Positions 35,536-46,393 of a stretch of DNA of 64,000 bases are shown piece after piece. Origin of the DNA: Daucus carota subsp. sativus (Eukaryota; Streptophyta; Magnoliopsida; Apiales; Apiaceae); assembly GCF_001625215.2 (NCBI RefSeq), contig NC_030381.2:48755214-48819213 (forward strand), read 5' to 3'. A program made the position numbers and the translations under genes. Each line of letters opens with the position of its first letter. Position 1 is the first letter of the stretch. Under the pieces are notes generated by a model that was not told where the DNA came from, made no database searches, and saw only the letters and a list, made by a program, of their open reading frames with translations.

Positions 35536-36395
35536 TACCGTTTTAAAAAAACAAATTTAAACTGGTTAGTTCAATAAAAAAGTCTAAAAAGTGGTTTTAG
35601 TGTTTGAATACACACTAGAAAAACCGATATTTTTTTTGATAAATCAACTAAATATTTTATTTGGAAGTTGTAGGCTACATTTAAATATTGTAAGAATATG
35701 ATACCTACCTACTTCCCTCTGACTCTCTGGTTGTTTAAGCATACATGAGATGTAATCTCTTATGTCACATGTAAATAGATTGAGAAAATTATTAAACAAA
35801 TGTGTATATATATGTGTAAATATTAATATCTATTGAATAATATTCTTCTTTATGTACCACAGCTGAGATAATAGGATTACAAGTCCTAACAAAGGCACAG
35901 ATTTTGGTAAAATTAGCCAGATCAATTTCCACTATTTATTTGTGGTTTTTATGTTTGGCTACTTTTAGTAAATTTATTTGAAACCTGCAAAATTTTCAAT
36001 AAATCGAAAACATTTAGCACCGAGGTCAACTATTAAATCTGGAACGCAAGCATGGTTGTTGACTTTAAATTGGTAGCTTCAGTTTTCACTTTCAGGCGTT
36101 TTGCTTCAGGTGTTTTGAATTTTTGGTAATCGTAGAATCCAATGACTTGGGCAGGGCCCGCAAGGTTCAACGAATGGAAGACGGATGTTATGGATTGGCC
36201 CAACTGTGTTAAGTGGAAGGTCTATTTTTTCAAATTGTAGGATATTGATGTGCCATGTATAGGGCTAGGCCCAGTAATGGTTTTAATACAATCCTATTTA
36301 CCAAAAATATACTAATTGAAATTACGAAGCATATTTGAAATTCAGAAAGTAATCCATGATCCAAGAAAAAAAAAATCAGATGACCGGGCCTTAAA

Positions 36396-38164
36396 TATGT
36401 TGGTCACGAGTCACGACTATTCCTCAACACAATTATTTATTTCACTTTTTTAATTCAAAAAATATAACTTATAGAATAACTTTACAAAAATTTTATAATA
36501 TTTTCGAATTTAAATAACAAAAAGTTCATATCAATATCATTATCAAAATTTATATTAATATAAAATTTAATTCTCACTCCATAAAAATCCTTGGTTGTCA
36601 TACCAAGAATAAGAAGTATAGTAAGACTTCTTGAATAACTCTCACTCCATCGAATCTCTACATGTCTATAAGAAATTTTTAAGAAGATTACACATCATTT
36701 ATTACTATATTAAACTGATATATTTTATTTTATCAATCTCAAATATTAATAACATATGATTTTTAAGGTTGAACAAATTTTACTAATTTCTTGCATGTAC
36801 AGATTAGTCAATAATTATAACTAACCCAGCAGGAGATATCTTGTCTTGTATCGTTAACAAAATTGCAATACGTATCTTGTTTGGATTTTTAGGGGTAGCA
36901 TCGAACTCGTTCGCTTCTGCCTTCTTCCATTATCATTTTATTTCAAATACATATAAATTTAACTAAAGAAAAAAATAAAAACCAGATAAAAATATATAAT
37001 TTCGAGTGTCGACAGATGCTAGTGAGAAAATTGAGAAGAGGTTTCGGTTAACTTAAAAAAAATAACTTCTTACTTATAGTAAAGAAGTGGAGTGGAAGTT
37101 ACAAATAAATAAGTGAAGCCGAATTTTGTGAGTGAAGTACCATTCTCAGCTTTTTGAAAATACTTTCGTTTCTTTACACAAATGTGTCAAGAAAAATAGA
37201 AACTAGAATCAGTTTTTGCTTTTTGCAAACAAACGCCACCTGAGACTTGAGATGAGAGAATGAGTGGTGAAGAAGAATATGAGGTAAGGACTGGAGGGAG
37301 CTATAGTAGTAGCCGGCTAGCCACTGTTGCTGCAAATACAAACGACTATGTAGCCGTTGGTACTGCAAAAGCACTGAGCGGAGGTCATAGATCCGTAATT
37401 GGGAGGGCAGCTAGCCGTTGCGGTGCAAAGAACAGCAGGCGCGTGACCCGAGTTGATTCGCGGGTCGAACAATTCACAAAAATTAGCGGCCCGGTTCTAG
37501 TTTTCAACTTGACGACTCAGATTCAATTCATTATTTTTAACGATTTCGGCCGAATCTATTCAAACCTGCTCCTTCATCGAATTTCAAGGCGGTCCGGTTC
37601 AAAACCACTCATTTGGCCAGCACTGGTTATAAATATTGAGAAGAAGATTACAATAGATCTGATGGAATGGCACAATACAAAGGGTAAAGTATAGAGAAGA
37701 TCAATTTTAAGGAGAGAATAGCATGGTTGCAAGTTGTTCCACACGGTAAAACAAAGATAACTTTTTTTATTTTGTTTCTCGTTATTTATCTCCTTTGCAA
37801 TTTTATATATTCAATTTATGTATTAACTAATCAATTTTTGGTTAAAATTTTGAGTTTAATATTATTTAAGAAATTATCTGTACTTATCTTGGTATCGGAG
37901 GAAAAGATATAGTTAGAGATTTCGTAGGTATTTACCCCATTCTTTACATATATACAGTACACCATTTTGTAAATATATACTTCGACAGTGAGAGGCATGA
38001 TGGATACTGGAGTTCACTGAAACATTCAAATACTTGGAAGGACTCGGAAAGATAAATACAATACCAAGGTAAGTTCTTTCTATTTTTTTTTATATATTAT
38101 TTTTTTCTAACATTTAAGTTATCTGTCATGCACAAAAATGTTTTTATCCTAAAAAAATCATCTC
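36396..38164. other. Spacer between the duplicated units
   Basis: 36589-36785 resembles the AAGAGCAT MITE family (TTACACATCATTTATTAC). 37050-37240 is a decayed reverse copy of the GGGCCTGTTTGG element at 44804-45030. A 144-codon ORF on + at 37260-37694 starts MSGEEEYEVRTGGS; it is not recognised, has no supporting evidence and is likely chance. 37700-38164 is AT-rich with nothing recognised. Confidence 0.45.
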
Positions 38165-38278
38165 GAGTGAGTCATCACCCGCGAATTCACTAGGTAACTA
38201 ATAATTATCCTCCTTGTATGCTTTAATTAAAAATATTGACAAAAATTATCATCAGGAGCATTATCTGTCTTTCTGATA

Positions 38279-38529
38279 CTCCCTTCGGTCCCCTCATTTG
38301 TTTACATTGGGGGACGAGGACTCGGCACGCATTCTAATGTTCTCGTAAAACGTAGTTTGATAAATTATTTTGAATTTTTTTTTCTTCTGAATAAAAATTT
38401 GATGTTTAAATTTTTATACAAAAAAGAAAATTTTAAAAAATAAGTTATACAACTATGTTTTATATGCACCTTAAAATGCGTGTCGAGCAGTGTGAAAAAA
38501 CTGTAAAGAAATGAGAGAGACAGAGGGAG
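38279..38529. mobile_element. Stowaway MITE in the 3' flank of aquaporin B
   Basis: Inverted ends CTCCCTTCGGTCCC and (complement) CTCCCTCTGTCTC are flanked by TA at 38277-38278 and 38530-38531. Unit A shows the empty site near 26560 (TCTGATGCTCTG). Confidence 0.85.
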
Positions 38530-38817
38530 TACTCTGTTGCAGACTTGTTTTGGTTCTATGGTCTTACAATTGCAAAAGTAGAAAGGTTATCATGCTTTGT
38601 TTACATGTTATATCAACTGCGCGATTTATTATACAGATCAGTTGTAAGGTTCATTATTATGTTATTTGTATATTCGACCAATTCGAGCATGATACTAAGA
38701 AAAACACAACTGTTTAAATGTACTCTACCTTTAAACGGAACATAATTACATCTATATATGAAATTGCAAAGCCGAGTAGAATAATTATCCCTGTAAAGTC
38801 ATAGTAATACAAGTGGA

Positions 38818-40449
38818 TCAAGAACGGGGCGAGGATCTAAGAAAAGAGGCACTCTTGGTGATCTCTCGCAAGGGCTTGTTTGTAAATCTAATAATATTGT
38901 AAACCCATGCACCCGCGACGGCCCCTGCTATAGGACCAACCATGTAAACCCAAATCCCTCTGTATTGGTTGGCTACTATTGCTGGCCCCAGACTCCTGGC
39001 TGGATTCATTGATGCACCTGATATTGGCCTGCAACAAGATATAACAGCCCTCTTAATTTCATATTAATGCACTTTGTCTATATAATACTACTAGTGATGT
39101 CTGTGTATAAATATTGGTAAAAGATATCGAAAATGAAAGATTGATGGTGGGGACTTATACCCTGCAATCATGACATTAACCAGAATGGTAGCTCCAACAG
39201 CAAGCCCAGCTAGTTCACCAATCTGCATTAACAATTATAAAACCAGTGTGTTTACATGAATCAGTCCAATTATGTCTTTGTCATTACAGATCACATTTTA
39301 TAAGCTTAGAAGAAACCATAATATAGAATATATAGTATGGTAGACTCATATCAGGCTTTTACTTTATAATAACTTCAAAAATTTAGAATATAACAGTTAT
39401 TATTTTAGTGTATCCGGTAGAGGTAGAATAGACCTATCGACACACAATAGAATAAACGTGCCCTTGAGGTTAGTCTGGAAAATCTGTGATTACGACGAGG
39501 GGAGGTGAAAGAGATGGACTTACAGCTCGATTGTCAGTGGCGACGCCAGATATGACAAACATTAGGTAGAATGTGATGACAAACTCCAGGACAAAGGATT
39601 GGAGATCCGATCCTGATGGGAGGGTGCCAGGAAATTCATCTTGCTTCCCGTTAAATATTAGTCTTAGAGTTCCGCTAGCTAGAGTGGATCCAGCTACTTG
39701 AGCAATGATATAAGGGGGTACCTAGGTTTGAAATTTAAGCTACAACTAATCAGCTCACCAAATTCTAGAGAAACCAGGGAGAATACTTTAATCACAGTTT
39801 AAACAATTCTCAACAAACAACATGACTAAATCCTCAGCCTCAAGCTATAAGGCTTATAGTTTTTAATGATCACCTGTTTCAATGGGAACCTTTTGCAAGA
39901 GGCAAAAGCAATGGTGACAGCAGGATTGAAATGAGCTCCAGAGATATGGCCAACAGAATAAACCATAACCATGACGGCAAGTCCCCAGACTATCGAGATC
40001 CCGGGGAGTGTCACCACCTTGCCCTCCGCCAGATTAACCGTCACTGCGGCCTCCCCGGCAAATATCACAAAATATGTTCCCAGCAACTCAGCAATCAACT
40101 GCGCTTTTATACTCATGATTAACAGAATGATTTAGTCTTGATTAAGAAATGATTAAGAAATAGTAGTAGTAATCATCTTTTGCATGTTAACTAATGATTA
40201 AGAAAATACAGTGTTTTTCATATGTTGTTAATGTATTCAAATATTTCGGCTATATGAATATTGATATGGATAAAAACAGAGAAGCAGAAGGAGAAATGAA
40301 AAGCAGAGAATGAATGAAGAAATTAAAGAACTAACCTTCTGCATAAATTGTATGGTTAAAATAGAGGAAGAAGCATGGCGATTCGTGTCACCATCTTTTA
40401 CAGGTAGAGAGAGTCCCTCATGGTGTCCATTTGTGCTTCCTTCTGCCAT
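38818..40449 (-). CDS. NOD26-like intrinsic protein (NIP1 type), copy B
   Basis: Compact copy of the aquaporin. Exons in transcription order: 40336-40449, 39874-40098, 39524-39721, 39161-39222, 38818-39028. Each has exactly the length of its counterpart in copy A, and together they give 269 aa. Both pore motifs ([20 protein letters not shown]) and the NIP1-type filter residues are present, and the tail REITKSASFLRS matches nodulin-26 most closely. Residues just before loop E read NVMIAG, the usual NIP form, whereas copy A has NVMTVG; copy B therefore looks closer to the family norm. Introns are short (about 130-300 bp). Start chosen as the first ATG, giving [15 protein letters not shown], shared with copy A. 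The two genes differ mainly in the N-terminal tail and helix 1, so they may differ in regulation or solute preference. Confidence 0.95.
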
Positions 40450-40705
40450 CGCTCTTGTTTCTCTTTGTTAAATTTTGTTTGTGTGTGTGTGTGTTTGTTT
40501 ACATAGAGAGAAGAATGGGAATGGGATGGAGAATATGAAGAATGAGAAGTGATGTATTTATACATGATCTGCAAAGAAAGAAAGCCAAGAATGGGGATTT
40601 GATAAGAGGGGTTGGAGGAAAGTTGAGATTGTTTTGACCTTTGCAAATAAATGAGAAAGATATGTCATCATTTGACTACCTCCTCTTCTTGTGTAATCAA
40701 TTCTT
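40450..40705 (-). promoter_or_regulatory. Promoter and 5' leader of aquaporin B
   Basis: TATAAATA on the minus strand at 40555-40562, about 107 bp upstream of the ATG, with a GT/CA run in the leader near 40479-40493. Sequence is largely the same as upstream of copy A. Confidence 0.7.
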
Positions 40706-42226
40706 ACTCATCCAGCACTGTTCCTCTCTCTAATATTAATGTTTGGAATCAATTCATCATAATCATCTTGATGTGTACCACATATGAGTTCACAGCTTTT
40801 AGCTGAAAAGCTACTTTTAGAAAAAGTAGGTCCTTCCATACTTTTGAAAAAAGTTGTTTTCAGCTTTTGCAAGAAGCAGTTACAAATTTTACTATCAAAA
40901 TTCATCAAAAAATTAATTTTTTATGTTATAACTCAAAATAAACAAATATCAAAAAAATTACCAAACAATTATCTGATTTTTACAACAGCATTTTTTTAAC
41001 CAGCATTTTTTCTGACAGCACATCAATTTTTAACAGCACTCCCGAACAGACCCTAAGACATTATCACACATTTTTGACTATATAGTTAAAGTTTTTTTTA
41101 CAAAGTTCCTAGATAAATATATACAATGATAAAAGATAATTTTTATTGATCGGATGAAAAAGAAAGGTATTCGTTAAAAACCATAATTTGATGGTGGTAT
41201 GGCAGTAAAGATTGTCGAAAATCAATTCGGCCCGGTCATCAAATAAAAAATATCTTGTAGTTTAATGCTCCATATCACAATTCACAGAGTAGGCATTCGG
41301 AGGAGTAAATGTGAAATTCCTAATCTCAACACCACTAGGTATCGTTGAAATGAGGGGACAATCTAGCGGAGTCATTAACAACGTAAGCTGGAGATGACCA
41401 TGATGCATGTATTCATTAGGATTTGATTCCAACCACCCACCGGAATTACATACTCCTTTGTTCATCATATCTTTCAGCGGTGGATTTAATATGTGTACCA
41501 ATTTACGCTCCTCCATTTTTCATTGGCAGTGTTTTTAGTGCAAATTTTTTAAATCAACTCAAGTATCAAATTATGTTAAATCATGTCGATATCATGTGCA
41601 GGGGCGGATCTAACATACAAATATTAGAGAGCACGAAGCAAATTTTCAGAAAACACATATATATTTCTAAATTTTTTGGGGATAATTTTATAATTTTGTA
41701 AACTTTAAAATGGTTTTTAAAAAAATTAAGTGGACACGTGTCCCCCGTGCCTCTTCCTAAATCCGTCCATGCTGCTCATGTGTTTCATAAATTATGTCTA
41801 ATCATGTCCATCTCATTTATATATGTCATAAATTATGTCTTTTGTTTTAAGTAGCGGAGTGTTATAATTTTTTTATAAGCTTCATTAAAAATCGGAAGAG
41901 TATATTGCATGTAAGCTCTGGAATGAACTGTTTTGTTCTCTTGCGACTTAAAGTCTTTAACGAAGACCACCACTCCAAACAGGGCATCATAGTACTCTTG
42001 CGGGAAGAAAAAGAACAAGACATCACACTTACAAGTGCAAGATCAAAATAAGGATTGTTACAAATTACCTCAGCTCTTAAAATTTATGTACAGGATATTA
42101 ATCGATTCTTTAGTCTTGTGAGCACGAGAAAACTTAAACATTAATAAAATCAGAGCCCAATATTGGTGCATGTGCCTGATCAACCCATGATCCTATCCTA
42201 TCAAGTATTCAAGTCTTCAAAGTTTA
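40706..42226. other. Upstream part of duplication unit B
   Basis: 40785-41055 looks like a MITE rich in AGCTTTT/AAAAGC words, ending in a CCGAACAGACCCTA terminus typical of plant hAT-type MITEs; its left end is eroded. The 84-codon ORF at 41262-41516 is described separately. 41560-41870 has short stretches shared with unit A. Confidence 0.45.
41262..41516 (-). other. Open 84-codon reading frame, unknown, possibly a gene remnant
   Basis: Starts MEERKLVHILNPPLKDMM, contains MHHGHLQLTLLMTPLDCPL and ends NCDMEH. The composition looks protein-like, and much of it is retained in unit A at 32925-33165, where a deletion and a one-base change break the frame but the terminal GATATGGAGCATTAA is kept. 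No family was recognised and no exons were found around it. It is probably the relic of a second gene in the ancestral unit, or the end of an old element. Confidence 0.3.
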
Positions 42227-42743
42227 TTCTATTTTTCTCAGTTTCAAAATACATGTACATTTTGGGACCGTTTGGGTAAATTTAAAATAAGTGCTTCTTG
42301 TTTAAAATAAATAAGTGGAATAGAAGTTAGAAGCAAGATAAGACTTATAAGTGATTAAAGTGTTTGGGAAATAAGTAGAAGTTCAGAAACAAAAGCCAGC
42401 ATTCCTAACTTTTTATAAGTGCTTCTTGACTTTTTACACAAACAGTGGTAATAAGTGCTTCTAACTTATAAACCGAGAAGTCTGGCTTAAAAGTGGTTGC
42501 CAAACACCTACTTTATAGAAAAATTTTTTTTCAAAATACCTGTTCACTCCAACCTCCAATGTAAATTTATATTTTCAAAATCAACTCTTCTTCGCATTTT
42601 TCTAATTTATATTTTCAAGATCAACCATATACAACATATTATTTTCAATTAATGACTTAATACAAAACTTTTTTTTCCAAAATTCACTTTTCTTAAATTA
42701 TATGATTTTTAGAAAATGGACATGTAATTTGAAACGGAGGGAG
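42227..42743. mobile_element. Stowaway MITE carrying a nested GTTTGG-type MITE
   Basis: The right end reads GAAACGGAGGGAG before TA, and its complement matches the decayed left end CAGTTTCAAAATACATGTAC. Inside, 42264-42510 begins GGGACCGTTTGGG and ends TTGCCAAACACC, with AAGTGCTTCT words, related to the element at 44804-45030. The nested copy is the younger insertion. Confidence 0.6.
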
Positions 42744-43939
42744 TAATGTACATATTATTTTATCACAAAAGTTAAACTTCCATTAAATTGATATTCTATT
42801 TTGTTTGAGAATAAATCTTTGATTAAATACACATGAATATAGAAATGCCATTTCCTGAGAAAAACAATGTGAACATACAGCATTGAGAAGAAACGTCCTC
42901 GGAATTTAACTACATAGTTGAAGAAGCTATCGTCTGGATGGTCAAAAATGATGAGTTTTAATAGCCTGCTAGTGATCAGTAGCCACCATAAAAGTCTTCT
43001 TTAATGGCCGTGAACGGAATATATATAACAATATAAAAATTCGGAGCTTTTAATTGCATCCCGAATCGTCATGTTAAATATATATGATTAATGATCTGGG
43101 GTCGACTGAGATTGACAATGTCACAAGCTATGTAACAACTCTTTTCTATGTTATGTTAAAAATGATCTCATTTCTCCGTCATGCTCATATATACAGATTC
43201 TAATTTTCACCGCGATCAGATTAAATTGTAACTAATTTTGTACTCTTCCCCCACCAATTTACAAGAGAAAGATGCATGTAAAGATTGGATCATACTCTAA
43301 ACAGTGGCCGGACATGAATCATAGGTACCGGGACTTGAATATTTATGGAGTATTTAATATTTAAAAATCATACCTTTAATAACTAATAAGATCGCCTCTA
43401 CTCAGGACTTGTATACGCCGAGCTCGAACACAAAAATAAAATCGTTCTGAGTTGAGCTGAGTATATGCTAGAGCTCGGAAACTTGGACAGAGCTCAAAAT
43501 TTGAACTTCTTTATAATTATGTATAATTTTTATTAAATTTAATTTCTCTTATATATTTATTATAAATCATAATTTCTTTTGTTACTTGTTGAGATAGCGA
43601 ATATGCTCAGTTCGGCTCGTTTAAACTCTTCTTGATAAGTTCGCGAGTATACTCGACCCAACTTATTTATTATACAAGTCAATTTTAAGTTTAATTAATT
43701 AATTTATTTAAATAAATAACTCAACTAGATTTGGATCGACTCATTTAATAAAAAAAATGGAACTTTGATTAACTAATCCGTCTAGGTCACCCCTACTTAC
43801 AAGCTTCAAGTTTCAAGTGCATACTACATGATATACATGTACCGTCTCTGCAGAATAATTTAGGGGACAAGAAAGGGAAGTAGGGGGGTCAAAGTTAGTT
43901 GGAAGATTTATGGGTTGAAAACATGAAAGCTTTATTAGT
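42744..43939. other. Intergenic, no gene seen
   Basis: 43065-43250 matches 33715-33900 of unit A. The rest is AT-rich with no supported feature. Confidence 0.45.
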
Positions 43940-43941
43940 TA

Positions 43942-44203
43942 CTCCCTCCGTCCCTTTTTACATGTCCCTTTTGAAAAAAAAATTTGTCCCGAATTACTTG
44001 TCCACTTCTCTTTTCAAAGCAACTTTTTGTATGTTTTTTCAAAATGTAACAACTTCCAATATTTGACTAGCATATATATACACACAACTCTATCTAATTC
44101 ATTACATTTATTAGGGATATGTATGAAAACAAGATATCCATCTAACATTTTCTTAAGATGCGTTAATTTTTCAAAAGGGACAAGTAAAAAGGGACGGAGG
44201 GAG
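43942..44203. mobile_element. Stowaway MITE
   Basis: Well-preserved inverted ends of about 38 bp start CTCCCTCCGTCCCTTTTTAC on both strands, flanked by TA at 43940-43941 and 44204-44205. 262 bp, no coding capacity. Confidence 0.95.
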
Positions 44204-44803
44204 TACTAATTTTCGTAGTTGACTGCGAGAGCTTGCAGATAGACCCAAGTCCACAAGCTCATAACGGTATACATGCTGTAAATAGCAAGTGTCAACTAAG
44301 TAGTACTCCAATAACTAGGCTTAAGTTGAAGTTTTCAATATTGGAGCAAACACCCTGTTGCTAGTCTATCACATTAATGGAGTTATGGAGCTTATATTTC
44401 CTTAGTGTTTGAAATTTGTAAAGAGGAATCACAATACAACCGACCCACAAACTATTATGTGTAGGCTTAGATACACACAATATATTGCATATATGCGCAT
44501 GCATGAAGCCTGAAGCTACTTAGTATATCAAATTCAACACGCCTGCAAATACCAGGTCAAAAGGATAGTTCTTCTAGTTCCTCATCATCATGTCAGATTA
44601 TGCATCCATATTTTTAGTAAATTTATGAGCAGGAGATTTAGAATACTAAAATTACTTTCATGCAGATCCTTTTTACATTGAAGCTGATATAGTGTCATTG
44701 CTTTATAAGAGCCGAGGTCAAGTTAAACAGAAAATGTTACATTAATTAATAATTTAATATAAAGAACAAGGGTGTTCAAAATTCAACAGTTCTTACTTAT
44801 TAC

Positions 44804-45030
44804 GGGCCTGTTTGGCCAAGAGAAGCAGAAGCTACTTCTGACTTCTGCTTCTCTTGACCCGTTTGTGCAAAGAAGTAGAAGCACTTTTAAGAAGCTGAGA
44901 ATGCTAGCTTCTCTCTCACAGCTTCTGCTTCTTTTCCAAACACTTTATTAACTTATTTACTTCTCACTTCTACTCCACTTCTTTACTATAAGCAAAAAGT
45001 CACTTCTTTTAAGCTAACCCAAACGACCCC
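44804..45030. mobile_element. MITE of the GGGCCTGTTTGG type (probably hAT-derived)
   Basis: Left end GGGCCTGTTTGGCC; complement of the right end GGGGTCGTTTGGG. The interior consists of repeated AGAAGCAGAAGC/GCTTCTGCTTCT words that fold back. Decayed relatives lie at 37050-37240 and 42264-42510. Confidence 0.75.
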
Positions 45031-45639
45031 GTACATCTTTGGACTCCATGCTGTAGTAGGTAGAGTATTGCACATAATTTATCCACAAAGTACATTTAAC
45101 ATTATTTGACTAGTGTTGCATGAAGTGTGTGTACATATATATCCTGTTTTATGGGCGAAGTGTTTACATATACTTTCGCATGTAGAAAAAGATGAAAAGA
45201 TAAGGAAAGAAACACATGAACTGACGAGGGGGACTAAGATCCCATGAATCAAGGAAAGCATGTTAAAATTCAATAAAGGGGATAATACTGTTGATTGGTG
45301 GCTGCTCTGATCAGTATTGGTATAATTTTTACCTTTAAGTGGTTAAATTGGATAAGATTCTCGTGATAACTTGCCGTCTTTCCGGTATAATATATATCCA
45401 TTCACGAGAGTCAGAAATTAAACAGATGACCTGTTTAACCGAATCACAATCACATCTTGAGTCAGACATTAGATGTAAAAATAAAGAACATGGCCGTTTT
45501 TTTTTATCTACGATCTTTTGATCTTGTGGCTCCACCTAGGATCCCCAGTTTGTTTGGAAGTTAATATATATTTAGGATGTATTCCACTAATCACGAGCTC
45601 ATTTGTTGAATTTTCTACGTAAAATTGGTATTAAAATGG
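45031..45639. other. Intergenic, no gene seen
   Basis: Between the GGGCCTGTTTGG element and the last block shared with unit A (45640-46393). No supported feature. Confidence 0.4.
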
Positions 45640-46393
45640 GGGTATATATTTTATTAGGAAGTAGGAGGCTACATTTGAATATTGTAAGAATATGTTACCT
45701 ACTTCCCTTTGACACGGTTATTTGAGCATATATGAGATGTAATCTCTGATGTCACAAGTAAATAGATTGAGAAAATTATTAAACGAATGCGTATATATAT
45801 ATATGTAGACATTGATATCCCTTGTATAATATTCTTCTTTTTAATTGTTGCAAGAACAAGAATTTTGTTTTTGCCAGGAATGTACCATAGGTTTTTCTTT
45901 TTTTTTTTTTTTGTTTGGCAGGAGAAATGTACCACGGTTATGATAATAAGATTACAAGTCCTATAACAAAGGCACAGATTTTGGTAAAATTTAGCTAGAT
46001 CAATTTCCACTATAGAATTCGAACTTCGAACAATGAGTTTCATAACAATATCGGACGATATGCATGCAGCTGGTTAGTGGGAGCAGCAGTTTAAGTTTTC
46101 ACCTCCAGGCGTTTTGCTTGGTGTGATAGAATCTAATGACTTGGGCAGGGCCACAGCCCACAGGGTTCAATGAATAGAAGATGGAGCCATGGAGGTTATG
46201 GATTGAATCAACTGATGTTAAGTGGAAGGTCTGTTCTGTTCAAATTGTTGGATGTTGATGTGTATGTATAGACTAGGCCCAGTAATGGTTTTAATACAAT
46301 CCTATTCACCAAAAATAAAATTAAATTTAAAAAGCATATTTGAAGAAAGTAATCCAATCTAAAGAAAACAAATTCAGATGGCCAGGGTCTGAA

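Larger units (their letters stand above)
26385..36395. repeat. Tandem segmental duplication, unit A
   Basis: Direct copy of unit B at 38165-46393. Collinear matching blocks: 26385-26654 with 38165-38690; 27339-28051 with 38690-39395; 30551-31985 with 39396-40705; 32925-33165 with 41262-41560; 33715-33900 with 43065-43250; 35630-36395 with 45640-46393. Gaps between blocks are largely transposons or diverged sequence in one unit. The aquaporin gene is included in both. Confidence 0.88.
38165..46393. repeat. Tandem segmental duplication, unit B
   Basis: Direct copy of unit A (26385-36395); the matching blocks are listed there. It carries aquaporin copy B, its promoter, an 84-codon ORF and flanking DNA. 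It differs by its own insertions: Stowaway MITEs at 38279-38529 and 43942-44203, the Stowaway/hAT nest at 42227-42743 and the element at 44804-45030. Confidence 0.88.

Noticed and set aside
37260..37694. 144-codon plus-strand ORF between the duplicated units
   Set aside because: No family recognised and no counterpart in the other unit. It abuts MITE-derived sequence; chance is the simplest reading.
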